NCBI GenBank assembly: GCA_029204225.1 | Contig: CM055099.1 | Coordinates: 41,966,597 to 42,030,596, forward strand | DNA from: Diphasiastrum complanatum | Taxonomy: Eukaryota > Streptophyta > Lycopodiopsida > Lycopodiales > Lycopodiaceae | DNA length: 64,000 bases | Direction of reading: 5' to 3' | Part shown: piece after piece, positions 32,925 to 44,560 of the stretch | How positions within the stretch are numbered: position 1 is the stretch's first letter | Layout: each line of letters opens with the position of its first letter | Translations under genes and position numbers: made by a program | Notes under the pieces: generated by a model | The model's input: only the letters and a program-made list of their open reading frames with translations | What the model was told of the DNA's origin: nothing | Databases searched by the model: none

Positions 32925-35105
32925 CTAAACATCATGCCAAGCCATGGATTCCAAGGCATTTTGTGCACTTGAAGATACATCAATTAAAATATTAAGTGCA
33001 TACATAATGTTGCCAAAGACAACTTGCCTTGCTTGATCCATATGATTGGGCCTAGATGGCTCCATCTTGATACTCAAGGTTCTTCTTGGAGTCCTTGGGT
33101 CTTGAGCTTGATCCTCCACTTGACTTGACTCCAAAACATCAATGAATTGAATAATGTGTTGATCCAAAGGTGCTTCTTCAAGTTTACAAATCTTCCACTC
33201 TTGAAAGATCACGTTTCCACCATTGACAAATTCTTTGGTTGAAAACAAGTAGATTCTACAATCTCTACTTGAAGAGCAAAACACTACCATTATTCCTATC
33301 ATTGAAATAGGATAATCTTTTGTCCTTACATTGGAATGATCATGCACAAAGCATGTGGACACAAAGATTTCCAAAGCAAATGATGTTTCATCTTTTATGA
33401 CTCTATTCAAACTATTACAAAAATAGTTATCCAATGAAATTGTTTTATCAACAACAAATGTAGATTTCACAGCATCCCATTTCATTGTCTTGTCATACAA
33501 AGTAATAAACACCATGGATCTTAAAGTTAAGAAACAAGTCACCTCATGTCTACTAATACTTTCCAAAAAGTATTCAAAGATAGTAGACTCTCCAATGCTC
33601 ACTACCCTTGCAAGATGCACACTTGAATGGACAATTTGCATGCAATTTGATGACTCGACCATTGTCATTGAGGAATCCCTTGGAACTCTCATGCTTTGAG
33701 GCTGATCCTCAAGATCTTCCTCCTTTTGATGCTCCTCCTCAATGCAAGCAAGATCACACTTTGCCAAGATCTCCTCTTGAGTGATCTCCTCCTTTGCCAA
33801 GCTCATTCTTTCAAAAGCAACACTAGCTTCCAACTTAAACAATCTTCCATGTTTAAATCCCTTTGCAATGCAAACATCATTCTTCAAGATGAAGCAAACA
33901 CCATGCTTAAAGTAGACATCCAAACCACTTTCTAAGAGTAGACCAACACTAAGCATATTCTTGGTGATTGATGGTACATAAAGGACATTTTTTAGATCCA
34001 TGCATTTTGAGGATTCTAGATACAAAGAGATGGTGCCAACACCATCTATCCTACACTCTTCATCATTTGCAGGAAAGACAAACTTTTTAGCATCATTGAA
34101 TGAGTGTAAGGTTGAGAAAAAGTCCTTTTCACAAGACATGTGGGAGCTAGCCCCACTGTCGATCCACCAATTGTCTCTTGAATTGCTATTGCTTGTTGGT
34201 GAGGATGTAGATGCCATCAAGAATACATCTACTTCATCCTCCTCCTCCTCCTTTGCAAGGTTTCCTTGTTTGTCCTCCTCCACTTGTGCTCTTAGCCTCT
34301 TGTAGCATTCAGATGCATAATGCCCCTTCCTTCCACAAAAGAAGCATTTTTGCTTTGACTTGTCCTTTGAGTTTGACGCATCATCCTCTTCTTTGGCCTC
34401 CTTTGGATGCTTCTTCTTTCCATTGGTCTTCTTTTTGCCCTTGAATGAGAAATTGGCTTTCTCATCACCATCCTGCAACGACAAGGAACTCATCCTAGAT
34501 TTTGCATGGAGCATCCTACACTCTTCAGCCACTAATACACTGTGAAGTTTTTCTATAGTTGGCAAAGTGTCTTGGATGACAAAACTTTGGACCAAATTTG
34601 CAAAGTCATCTCCTAGACCATTAAGGACAATTTGTACAAGCTCTCCATCATGAATCTTCTCTCCAATGGAGGCCAACTCCCTATTTTGAGACTTGATTCT
34701 GAGTACATAATCCTGTGCACTCTCCTCACTTCTCCTCATGCTTTGCAAAATTTGATTTCTAAGCATAAGAACTCTAGAAGTGTTGCTAGACTCATAGATT
34801 GATTTTAAAGACTCCCAAGCCTCTTTAGCATTAGTACAAGCTGATACTTCTGTCAACAAATCATTGCTCACATTCATCTTCACACAATGAAGTGCAAGCC
34901 TAGATCTCTTCTTGTATCTAGCTAACTCCTGTGCACCTAGAGGTTCATCTTCATCTTCAATCAAGAACTCATAAAGGTGTTGGAGCACTAAGAGTGACTC
35001 CATTCTAACCTTCCAAATAGCATAATTTGTAGAATTCAACCTCTCACTAGCTTCTAGAAGGTATGCTCCAGCAGATCCCATCTTACTAGTGACTTCTACA
35101 AACAA
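32925..35105 (-). CDS. Element C Gag-protease polyprotein with degenerate integrase-like tail
   Basis: One uninterrupted 726-codon frame. Residues 1-210 are a UBN2-type copia Gag (LLEASERLNSTNYAIWKVRM, AWESLKSIYESS, LRNQILQSMRRSEESAQDYV). The zinc knuckle CFFCGRKGHYASEC is near residue 255 and the aspartic protease signature WWIDSGASSHM near 315, followed by VLYVPSITKNMLSVG. Residues about 430-690 loosely keep the order of an integrase (VHSSVH, FALEIFVSTCFVH, CRIYLFSTKE, VIFQEW, DPRTPRRT) but lack the catalytic Asp/Glu blocks (no IDDFSR, DNGGEY or QQNG). It stays open despite lacking pol function. It would act in virus-like particle assembly in the cytoplasm. Confidence 0.8.
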   Translation of the reverse strand: MFVEVTSKMGSAGAYLLEASERLNSTNYAIWKVRMESLLVLQHLYEFLIEDEDEPLGAQELARYKKRSRLALHCVKMNVSNDLLTEVSACTNAKEAWESLKSIYESSNTSRVLMLRNQILQSMRRSEESAQDYVLRIKSQNRELASIGEKIHDGELVQIVLNGLGDDFANLVQSFVIQDTLPTIEKLHSVLVAEECRMLHAKSRMSSLSLQDGDEKANFSFKGKKKTNGKKKHPKEAKEEDDASNSKDKSKQKCFFCGRKGHYASECYKRLRAQVEEDKQGNLAKEEEEDEVDVFLMASTSSPTSNSNSRDNWWIDSGASSHMSCEKDFFSTLHSFNDAKKFVFPANDEECRIDGVGTISLYLESSKCMDLKNVLYVPSITKNMLSVGLLLESGLDVYFKHGVCFILKNDVCIAKGFKHGRLFKLEASVAFERMSLAKEEITQEEILAKCDLACIEEEHQKEEDLEDQPQSMRVPRDSSMTMVESSNCMQIVHSSVHLARVVSIGESTIFEYFLESISRHEVTCFLTLRSMVFITLYDKTMKWDAVKSTFVVDKTISLDNYFCNSLNRVIKDETSFALEIFVSTCFVHDHSNVRTKDYPISMIGIMVVFCSSSRDCRIYLFSTKEFVNGGNVIFQEWKICKLEEAPLDQHIIQFIDVLESSQVEDQAQDPRTPRRTLSIKMEPSRPNHMDQARQVVFGNIMYALNILIDVSSSAQNALESMAWHDV

Positions 35106-35886
35106 GAAATAGATTTGATTGACTTGAAACTCAAAAAGGTCTCACACTTGCAGTGTTTCACTCAAATTTGATTTCTAATCCAACAAATGGACTTATAATC
35201 ACAGTTCTATCACTCCCTCACAAAGCTGGAATGAAGATAAGATGAAGTGAAAACTACTTTCAAACAAATCTTGCCAAGAAATGGATTTGATTGTCTCTAG
35301 AAACTCACTAAGGTCTCTCTCTTGTAGTTTTTCACTCAAATTAGATTTCTAATCCAACAAATGGACTTATAATCTCAGTTCTAGCACTCCCTCAGAAAGT
35401 TGGAATGAAGATAAGATGATGTGAAATCTACTTACAATCAAATCTTGCCAAATTTGGCTATTTTTGGACAAAAAAATGACTTAATCTCTTTCTTCCTTCT
35501 TGGTGTACTTTCAAGACCTGTTTTTAACCTTAATAGGACTTGAACTCAGCCTAGATTGATTAGATTCCATGAAACAAATTCAAATCTAATCAATGGCAAA
35601 TGATCTTGGTAGATTATCCTAGGATCTCCACCAAAAATTACACCAATAGCTCACAAATTGAATTTTTTTGGATCAAATGAATACCATGCATTAAATGCAG
35701 GTTCAGAGGTGCCCACACATGTGGACAGTACGGATTTGGACCCCTACCAAGTTTGGGATCAAATCTCCTCACCAAAATCAAGATTCTAGCTTGCCCTCTC
35801 AATACTAGCTTTTAGCACCAAAACTTGCTAAAAATGGATTTGCATTAGATCAATGGCTTATGCTCTTGTACTTGGCTCTGATACCA
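35106..35886 (-). other. Element C 5' leader and primer binding site
   Basis: Untranslated leader between the 5' LTR and gag. It holds a roughly 170-bp tandem duplication (about 35130-35280 and 35290-35460, both with TTTCACTCAAATT(T/A)GATTTCTAATCC). The primer-site complement is at 35873-35886. Confidence 0.7.
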
Positions 35887-36587
35887 TGTGAAAGTACTGT
35901 ACTTTAGGACCATAAATGGATCTACAAAAGATCCACAAGAGTGATTGGATGCTTTCTTAACAATCTATCAAAAAACTAGACACAAAAAAGTTGATCTAGA
36001 TTGGCAGTTTGACAAACAACAAGCATTAACAATCAAAAGCATTGATCAACATTGAAATCCGAGACCACACGTGTGTACTACAGGCTGTAGTACGGCCTTC
36101 AACCTGAGAAACAAGTAGAAATTGATTTGGTTTCATTTGGATCACAAAAACTCAATGTACATAGTGAACTAGCTTGAGATTGCCAATGAGCTCCAAAAAT
36201 TTTCTATCTTCTCACTATGGAGAGAGGGAATACATAGCAAATTCGACTTCCTTCTTGAAGTTAGGTGGATTTCCAGCATGTAATAAGGAAGTTAACTCAC
36301 TCTCCTTGACCTAAAATGAAACCCTAGTCTATTTCCTAGAGTTATGCTTGGTAGGCAGCTAGTTGGTCAGATTTTCACCTTAAACTTAGGTGTAGGTCCT
36401 ATAAAGTAGGGATGACCACCAAATAGACATGACCAACTCTCTTGACTTGACCTAACCTACATTAGGATGGCTTTCCCATGTGGCATCATGGCCTCACATG
36501 TGTGGGACCCACTTGTGTACACAGTTCACACTATTCTACATGGTTTTTGATCAAGCTAGATTTGCCAATTTTTGGCAATTCTTCACA
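35887..36587 (-). repeat. 5' LTR of element C
   Basis: TGTGAAAG at its left, TTCACA at its right. Inner border at the tRNA-Met primer site confirms minus orientation. Confidence 0.93.
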
Positions 36588-37630
36588 AGATTGTCCGGAG
36601 ACTCTCGAGGAAGAGGAACGAATGGCCAAAACACCCTATCGTAGGCTGATTGGATCATTGTTATATCTAGCAGACAACACCAGACATGATATAGCGTTTG
36701 TAGTATACAGGCTAAGCCAATATAATCAGAACCCAGGATCGTTGCATTGGAAGTTGGCAAAGAGAGTACTACAATATCTCTAGGAAACGAAAGGCTATGG
36801 ATTGTGTTATTCGAAGAAAGCTGGAATTCACATTGAATCTTACAGTGACACAAGCTGGGCATCCATGAAGGATGATATCAAAAGTATTTCAAGAGGTTGT
36901 ACTCTAGCATCTGGCGCAGCCATACTCTGGATTAGCAAGAAGCAAATAGCAGTAGCTCAATCTTCCTGTGAAGCAAAATATGTAACAACAACCAAGATGG
37001 CAAACGAGCTGATCTGGATCAAACAGATGTTGGAAGGATTTGATGAATCTATCTCTGAACCTTATGTCTTGTTAATGGATAACACTTCAGCAATCTATCT
37101 TATGGAAGATCTTGTATTTCATTAAAAAATGAAACACATTGTTATCAAGTATTATGTAATTCGGAACTTAGTCAAGAAGAAGATACTGAAGGCAATCTTC
37201 ATACCCACAGAGGAATTGACAGCTGATATCTTTACAAAGACACTCAGTAAAGCTTTGTTCGAGAAGCAGCGAAGAAGATTGGGGTTAATCCAATTGCCCA
37301 CTTTGAGAGGGAGCTGTAGAACAATTGATTAACAGATCTTGATTCTACTAACAAAGTGCATAGTTTACTTGACAAAGGATGAGAAAGAAACGAACGCGAA
37401 CTCAAAACATTTCTGTTTGTGACCAACTCGAAAGATTTGCAAATATTTCGCGAAATTTGTCTTGCAATCAACTCGAAAGATTTGCGAAACAATTTCTTGT
37501 AGAAGCTCGTGGCTTTCTTGTTGAAGCTCAAAAGATTCGTGAACAGAATTTTTTCGCGAAATATTCTGTTTCTTGTTGAAGCCTCAGATCTTGCGAAATT
37601 GTCGCGAACAATTCACCAACTGATACTCCA

Positions 37631-38480
37631 ATGGATCCAAATATAGTATCGAATAAACCTACTTGTACTGATTTTGATAGTGAAGTACTCGACAAAGCGA
37701 AGTACCCTTATCATTCACTAATAGGATCTTTGATGTATGCAATGTTGTGTAATAGACCAGATTTAGCATACACTGTTAGCACGTTAAGTCAATTCATGTC
37801 TAATCCTAGGATCTCTCATTGAAAAGTATTAAAGAGAGTGATGAGATATATTCAGGGAAGTTTAGATCACATTTTATGTTATGATGAAAATGCTATCAAC
37901 CCACTCGTCCTGCGAGGCTACTCCGACTCAAATTGGGGAGGAACAATGTCTACTAGAAAATATACCTCGAGTTCTGTTTCTATCTGGTAGGGGGACCGAT
38001 TTCGTGGAACTCAAGGAAGCAGAAGTTAGTTGCACTTTTTTCAACAGAGGCAGAGTACATCACAGCATGTCAAGTTTCAAAAGAAGCTGTATGATCAGGT
38101 TATTACTTCACGACTTACATCACACTCAGTTCAATGCTACCACCATTTTGTGTGACAACTTGAGTTGTATTTCACAACTGAATCCCAAATTTCATGGCAA
38201 ATCCAAGCACATAGAAATCCAGTATCATTCATTGGAAGAAAGTTTTGTCAAGGCAAGTGCTCCTTCGATACTGCTCCACAATAGAAATGGTTGTAGACAT
38301 CCTCACCAAAGCGCTTCCCAGGATCAAGCATCAGAAGTTCTTTGACATGCTGGACCTGACGAAGATACCAAGGCACCAACCGTGACCTTAAGGGGGATTG
38401 TTGGAAATTAAGTCCACATTTGTCTCCTTGGAATCATAACTTAGACAGCCAAACTATTTGAGGAACGTCTACAAACGAGC
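37631..38480 (+). mobile_element. Copia E fragment: RT end, RNase H and LTR start
   Basis: Plus strand: YPYHSLIGSLMYAMLCNRPD, VSTLSQFMSNP, a stop, RVMRYIQGSLDHIL, LRGYSDSNWGGT, then frame-shifted RNase H to HGKSKHIEIQYH and SQDQASEVL. AAGGGGGAT precedes TGTTGGAAATTAAG at 38399. Very similar to 30993-31557 but a separate copy, since the two overlap in content. Confidence 0.75.
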
Positions 38481-39250
38481 TTTAGGCTGATCTCTAGCAA
38501 AGGGTAACCAATCCTGTCATAATTTTAAGTTCAAATGTTAAGTTCAATTACTTGAAGTCATTGAAGACTTGGCCATCTTCAAGGACTTCCAAGAATTAGC
38601 ATTTAGAGCAAGTCTGCAGATTTATATTAATTTTTCAACAGTCTGCAGAAATACACTAAGTGTCGCAACAATTTATAGATATACTCTAAGTGTCTCTACA
38701 ATATGCAGAAATGAACTATCTTTTTCACAGTGTTAGCTTTTCTCAGAAAGCAATAGTGTTGGCTTTTCTTAAAAAGCGACACTTCAGCATAGTTCACAAA
38801 TTCAACTTTTTGCGACAGTGTCAGCTTTTTTGCTTTTTCCCGAAAAGCGACAGCAATGTCGGCTTTTTCCTAAAAAGCGACACTTCAGCCTATTTCACAA
38901 ATTCAACTTTTTGTGACAATGTCGGCTTTTTCACATTTTTTCAAAAAAGTGACAGTTGCCTTAAACTTCTTCCCTTCAACTATTTTGAAGAAGTTAACTT
39001 GTTTTTAAGGGCACCGTCGGCTTTTTAAAGGATAGTGTCGGCTTTTTTGCAAAATTATGAAGAGAGAGAAAAAATCCGACATCATTTATTTTGAACGAGG
39101 AACGTTTCCAGTCACTTCCCAAAAATGCAAAGTGAGAGAAAATTGAGACGTCCTTGTCCGCATCAACATTCCTTATTCCTTGACCGTATATACTATGTAT
39201 AGTTGTCACAAAAGCCAAATACTTCCAAGTACAACGGCTTACCTAATTAG
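38481..39250 (+). repeat. Probable LTR interior of copia E with GTCGGCTTTTT repeats
   Basis: At about 38740-39055 the motifs GTCGGCTTTTT and AAAAAGCGACA alternate, and a block of about 108 bp (AAAAAGCGACACTTCAGC... CAAATTCAACTTTTTG) is duplicated in tandem. The right LTR end is not resolved. Confidence 0.5.
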
Positions 39251-40304
39251 GTGACAAACATTTACTATAATTAATACATGGATGAAATCTATAAATGGAT
39301 CATCTAGGCACACTCTATGTGATGCTCCGTCCATGAGACTTATGATTTGAGCTTCACAGTTATGCTGCCATTTTTGGTTGTAATTGCTATTGTATTGTGC
39401 TTCAGTGTAATATAGCAACAACACATTTTCTATCTAGTGTATAATGTAGATGAATGCTTCTTGTGATTGAATGCATATTATCACTGTTTGATTGCACTTA
39501 TTTACTCACTCTGATCAGAACACGGACGTCTACGACTCCTTTGCTTCTAATGAGACAATGGCTTTCATTGATGCCTGAGGAGCTCGCGATATCATACTGC
39601 CCTTTCCATCTATTTCAGAACTGAACTTATCATACTAAATCTATTTTTCAGTAATACCACACACACAAACCATCTCTCATCTCTTCGGTGGACTATACTC
39701 TCATTTTTGTGAGTATGAATTAATTTTTAAGATCCTGTTGTCGGCAACTAGAACACTTTAAGCTGTGATTACACTTAGCATGATCTTTCTATTGAATTGG
39801 TCTTGCATTTAGCAGTTGATTGTAACGGGAGAGCTATTCCGCACTACTCCTGCTCTCTTCTCCGTTCGCGTTCTTCGCGTTACTCACACTCCCTTGCCCG
39901 ATCAAAAAGGTTAGGCAAATCCAAGAAAAGTATTTTATGTGCTACTCCTCTTATTTGTCTAGAAAACAACTTTATAGGTTTGCTCGAGTCCACAACCCAT
40001 CAACTAACATTCAGTAAATTTTGAACACAATCCAACTAACTGGGTTATGGAATCCAATAGCATTTTAGAATGCATGACCATTACCATCTGAAACGCAGCT
40101 TTCCGAAACTTGAATTTGTTCCGGAACGTAACGTTCCAGAACGCAATTGGAACACGGTGTTCCAAAAGGGGGCACAACTTAGGTCCACAATACATACCTG
40201 AATACTCAAAGTTGAAACTTGAGGTCATGCCAATAGTGTGCATACAATCTCTGTGATACTGGTGCAAGTAGTCTTTGTAATAATATTTGAATTGTGAGTC
40301 AATA
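39251..40304. other. Unassigned sequence with GGAAC/GTTCC palindromes
   Basis: No gene recognised. Near 40118-40162 several GGAAC and GTTCC pentamers form overlapping palindromes. The rest shows nothing. Confidence 0.3.
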
Positions 40305-40637
40305 TTATAAGTCAATATTCTCATTACATTGCTCGTCGAATAGTGCCTCATTCTCATCATTATCTAAGTCCATACACTCATTTGAATTTAATTCTAAGTG
40401 CAATCGTAAATTTCTCCACCTATGAGTATAAGAGCTATGATCATCTTCATCATCATTTTCTTCCTTTGGCCATTCTTCATCAAAACGTGGCATTCTCATC
40501 GGCGATTGCCTTTCTATGTTCATATTTTCATTTGCAACTTCTTCTTCAATGATTTCAACATCAAATAAAACTTGGATTTCTGGCTTGATCAAGGGATCTG
40601 GCTCGATTTTTGGTTCATCGTGCAAGTCGTTTGACAT
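40305..40637 (-). other. Acidic open frame, unrecognised
   Basis: 110 codons from ATG (MSNDLHDEPKIEPDPLIKPE...), strongly acidic with runs such as EENDDEDDH. It may be an N-terminal exon of a decayed transposon protein. No family match by eye and no supporting neighbours. Confidence 0.25.
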
Positions 40638-41706
40638 ATCTGATGCAATATCTTCGTCTTCAAATATATGTCATGATCTTGTATTGAGTTGGATGACATA
40701 TAACCACTGAGGGGATAATCGACCTAGATGAAATATGATCTACAATAGACAAATAAAATCAATGCACAATCCGATCACAATTTGTGCTCAAAGTGATCGA
40801 ACAAAAAAGTCACATAAAATAGAGTGCAATTTGCAAGGTAGTTAGGCCTGTTCACAATGTCGTGGCAACACAAACATGTACATTCAAAAGGCCATTGAGA
40901 GAGCTATTTCCAGGATTTCTTTCCATTTAGATATTGTCATGGCTGACTTCACCTAGATCCCTACAGTCACAGATTATTGATTCCTTGCAAGGCCCCCATG
41001 ACACCTACCTTTGGATTTCCTTCATTGCATACTCCTATTGGTATTCCTTTCTCTCTGCTAGTCCACCTCTTCAATTTTTTCCATTTTCACATCCTTTGGG
41101 TCCTGAGCCTCACTTTGCTCATGACTTTCATGACAGGATCCAAACTACTACCTATTTTAATTCCTCTGATGGAAATCTGTTAGAAAATTGGTCTGCCTTG
41201 GCAAAGTCGAATCTTAAACATTCCCTCATCCAAAATGAATATCGAACGAGTTTTGTCAAATTCTTTCACAAAAACCTTGACCATGCCCTCTCGCTCCTCA
41301 TCATTATTGGGTTGATCACCAAGAACTCTACCTTGCACATGAAATGGACATCTCCTCTTCCGATCTTCTCAGCAATATGGATAAATAGTTTATCAAGCTT
41401 AGTGTTATTTACACCTTTTGTAAGATAAAACATGTATTTATTTTTTTCCTTTAAAGAAACATCTTGAGCCCTTGAGCCCGGCTCGAGATCCAAAGAAAAA
41501 TCTTCAACATCTTTAATTTCGCAAAAAATTTGCTCTAAATCTACAAAACTATAGTTATTATTGCCATTTTATTAGAATTTTACTTGCAATTCAAGTTTGT
41601 TTCATAAAATTTTAACAAGAAATTTGACTAGCAGGCAACATTTTTGTGTAGATTTTGGAGTTTTGTAAAAAAATTTATGTCTAAGCCAAGAAATATGAAG
41701 TATTTT
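40638..41706. other. Unassigned sequence
   Basis: A 164-codon plus-strand frame at 40934-41428 has no domain and low-complexity hydrophobic content, so it is not called as a gene. Nothing else recognised. Confidence 0.3.
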
Positions 41707-42082
41707 CTATGTTGAGCATAGAAAGTTCTTTTATTTGGCAATGATTGGCTACACTCAACATAGAAACATTCTTCCTCTTGCTCGAGTTCTATGTTGAGCA
41801 TAAAATATCCTCAACCTTTACGAGGTGAGCATAGAACGCAAGCGAGTGAAAGAGGAGATCTTATGCTCAGCATAACATAACTACATTGAGTGAGAAGGCA
41901 TGCTATGATCAACATAGAACTCGGGAGAGAGGAAGACAATATCTTATGCTGAGCATAACATCACCTCGTAAAGATTGAAGAGATGTTTTGCTCAACATAA
42001 AACTCGAACGAGAGGAAGCAAGATTTCTATGCTGAGCATAGCAATCGTTGCAAAATAAAAAAACTTTCTATGCTCAACGTAG
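41707..42082. repeat. Foldback of repeated ATGCT(N)AGCAT-like palindromes
   Basis: The outer ends CTATGTTGAGCATAGAAAG (41707) and its near complement CTTTCTATGCTCAACGTAG (to 42082) are inverted. The arms match over about 130 bp, including CTTTACGAGGTGA against its complement. Inside lie about ten copies of a TATG(C/T)T(N)AGCATA palindrome at intervals of 20-60 bp. It abuts the truncated LTR of element F. Confidence 0.7.
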
Positions 42083-42149
42083 AATTAAAAAAAACCTAAA
42101 CTTTTCTCCTAATATAATCACGACACAATATTGGTCTATGCTATGCTAA

Positions 42150-42634
42150 GCATAAGATTTCAAATTTGAATAGTTGAGTACATTGAATCTAGACCCAAAA
42201 TTAGTAGGGTTAGCATTTTGGAGGGAAAGCCAAGTGGCCAAATAGGGTTTGGACCTGCTATAAAAGGATGTAACTCATGGAGAGAGTAATCTTCTCTCTT
42301 CTCTATCTCATTTCATGCTTATACATAGTTCTCTTGGGTTCTACTATCCATTGGTGCACTATCTTGGTGATTGCTGGCAATTCTATGTGTAGAATGATCT
42401 ATATTTGCTATTTTTGGATCCACACATGTGAATTATAGTAGCTTGCTGATTTTGTACAAACAACAACAATACATAATTATTTCATTCAAGTTTGATCGAT
42501 TTCTATTGGTGTTTGCATCTTAATTTGTGTGTAGATGCTGATTTTTCTACATTGGTGAGATTGGTAGTGTATTTCTCTTTCTAACCAAAGATCATTCAAG
42601 TAGATTGGATCTTAAGGATCTGAAATCTTTCACA
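42150..42634 (+). repeat. Truncated 5' LTR of element F
   Basis: Matches the last three quarters of the element G LTR, including the TATAAAAGGATG promoter-like motif (about 42260) and the AATCTTTCACA end. The first ~170 bp are missing and the foldback lies next to the break. Confidence 0.85.
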
Positions 42635-43211
42635 TGGTATCAGAACTTACATTTCAGGTTATTAAGGAGGAAATCAGATCTATCAATGATTTGGTGAAGA
42701 TATCAAGTCTAGAGCATGCTAGAGAGGATTCTACACCAAAATCGGATTTTTTGCTTTTGTAGATTGGATCTTTTGTAGATCAAAACAAAATAGGTCAATA
42801 TACTTGATCAACTCCAATTTTTGAATTCACATACTGGATTTGGCCGATTTTTGGATCATTGGATCAGCCTAAGTGGTGGCTTATAGATTGCATATCAAAT
42901 TTTCAACAATCGCATGTAGATTTGGAATAGTCATTTTATTGTGATTTTGTCAAAACCCTAATTTTGATTGGATCTCTAGATAGTGAGGTTTCTGGACTTC
43001 ATTTGAGTGTGTTTCAATCTTAGGAAGTGGCAAAAGTCATTAGATTGAGGATAGATCATACGTTGATCAAGATTCCATGATTCTATGTGTTGATTTGCTT
43101 GATAAGTGCTAGAAGAGAATTTGTGAGATAGTTTCAAATCTTAGTGGGAAAGCATTTGTTGTTGTTCAAAGGAGTGCTTTGTGCTGAAAGAGAAGATCAG
43201 GTCATTGCTAC

Positions 43212-44560
43212 ATGGCAACCTCAATTGGAGTCATGTTGGAAGCCAATGATAGACTTACCTCAGCTAACTATTCATTGTGGAAAGTGAGGATGAAGTCACT
43301 TCTTGAGATGAATGATGTTTTGGATATTGTTGTAGGTTTGGAGGAGAGACCAACAACAAAACAAGATCAAATGAGGTATGACAAGAGGGCCAAGAAGGCT
43401 CTACACATGATAAAGATGAATGTTACCAAAGAACTTCTCAAGGAAGTTGGTAAGTGCACATCATCTTTGGAAGCTTGGAATTCATTGAAGAAGCTTTATG
43501 AATCCAAGTCTACTTCTAGAGTGTTGACTCTAAGAAGGCAAATCTTTTCTTGTTTGCAAAAGAATGAAGAAAGTCCAAGTACTTTTGTTTTGAGAATGAA
43601 AGCATTGAATGATGAGTTAGCTTGCATTGATGAAAGCATTAAGGAAGGAGAACTTATTCAAGTGATTCTTAAGGCTTGTTGGATGCTCATGCTAACATTG
43701 TTCAAAGTATTGGTATTCAAAAGACTTTGACAAGTTTGATGGATCTTCAAGAGATCTTGATCAATGAGGAATATAGGCTTCAAGCAAGAGGTGGATCTAC
43801 ATCGACACTTCAAGAGGATGCTATGTTCACAAAGGGCAAATTCAAGGGAAAAACCAAAAGTAAGTGGTCTAAAGGGCAAGATCAAGTGGATGCTTCTTCA
43901 AGTGGCAAAAATAAGGATAGATTAAAGCTCAAGTGCTTCTATTGTGGCATCAAAGGACACTTTGCAAGTGAGTGCTACAACAAGAAGAGAGATCAAGGAG
44001 ACAAGCAAGGTAATCTAACTCTTGATGAGGATGGTTTGGATGTTCAAGATGCAAATGATGATGCTTTTGTGATGTCTTCATGTATGCTTGCTAATGATGG
44101 AGATCTAGATCCTTGGTGGATTGATAGTGGAGCAAGTTCACACATGACCTTTCACAAAGAGTACTTCACTTCTTTGTTGGCATATGGAGATGACAAGAGA
44201 GTGATCTACACAGCCAATGATGGTGAGTGTGCAACCAAAGGGATTGGCACAATTCCTATTTCTCTCTCTACAAATAGGAATGTTCATTTTGAGGATGTCT
44301 TCTTTATTCCATCTATTACCAAGAATTTGCTTGGTGTGAGTCAAATGCTAAGTAAGGGCCTCAAGGTGGAGTTTGATGGAGATGCATGTTTGATCAAAAG
44401 GAAGGATGTCTTGATTGAAAAAGGTAAAAGACAAGGAAAATTGTTCAAACTAGATGCTTGTACTATTGCTAACCAAGTTGGTGTGTTGCAAGGGAGCAAA
44501 TTTCTATTCAAGAGATTTTGCACAAAAGGATGGGACACCTCAACTTCAAGTCATTGGAGG
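43212..44560 (+). pseudogene. Element F gag and protease
   Basis: ATG at 43212: VMLEANDRLTSANYSLWKVR, KALHMIKMNVTKELLKEVGK, LYESKSTSRVLTLRRQIFS, then a one-base deletion at about 43673 shifts the frame before LDAHANIVQSI. The second frame carries the zinc knuckle CFYCGIKGHFASEC and protease WWIDSGASSHM. A second frameshift near 44490 separates it from integrase. Element G carries the first frameshift too. Confidence 0.8.

Larger units (their letters stand above)
32014..36587 (-). mobile_element. Element C: young non-autonomous copia (gag-protease only)
   Basis: Two 701-bp LTRs (32014-32714 and 35887-36587; TGTGAA...TTCACA ends) differ at only about 9 positions by eye (about 1.3%). The primer-site complement GGCTCTGATACCA abuts the right LTR, GAGGAGGAG-type purines adjoin the left one, and AGATT flanks both sides (32009-32013, 36588-36592). 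The inside holds one open frame (32925-35105) for Gag and protease with no RT or RNase H, so it must be moved by another element's enzymes. Confidence 0.92.
31558..37630 (+). mobile_element. Copia D: RT and RNase H remnant split by element C
   Basis: 31580-32008 encodes RT pieces (AARQWYRKKDKALCS, VVVYVDDTLIFSRRD, EIFEINDLGEAKIYLDL). The sequence resumes at 36593 with MAKTPYRRLIGSLLYL, LASGAAILWISKKQ, AQSSCEAKYVTTTKMANELI, DNTSAIYLMED and ADIFTKTLSKALF of RNase H. A polypurine run precedes the 3' LTR start TGTAGAAC at 37315. Stops occur in both parts and gag and integrase are absent. The split is explained exactly by element C and its AGATT duplication. Confidence 0.8.

Noticed and set aside
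40934-41428. 164-codon plus-strand frame as a gene
   Set aside because: No domain, low-complexity hydrophobic composition, and no splice or neighbour support.
43667-43690. Programmed +1 frameshift of the yeast Ty1 type at CTTAAGGC
   Set aside because: The frame change needed is -1 and the sequence is not a recognised slippery heptamer. A shared deletion is the safer reading.
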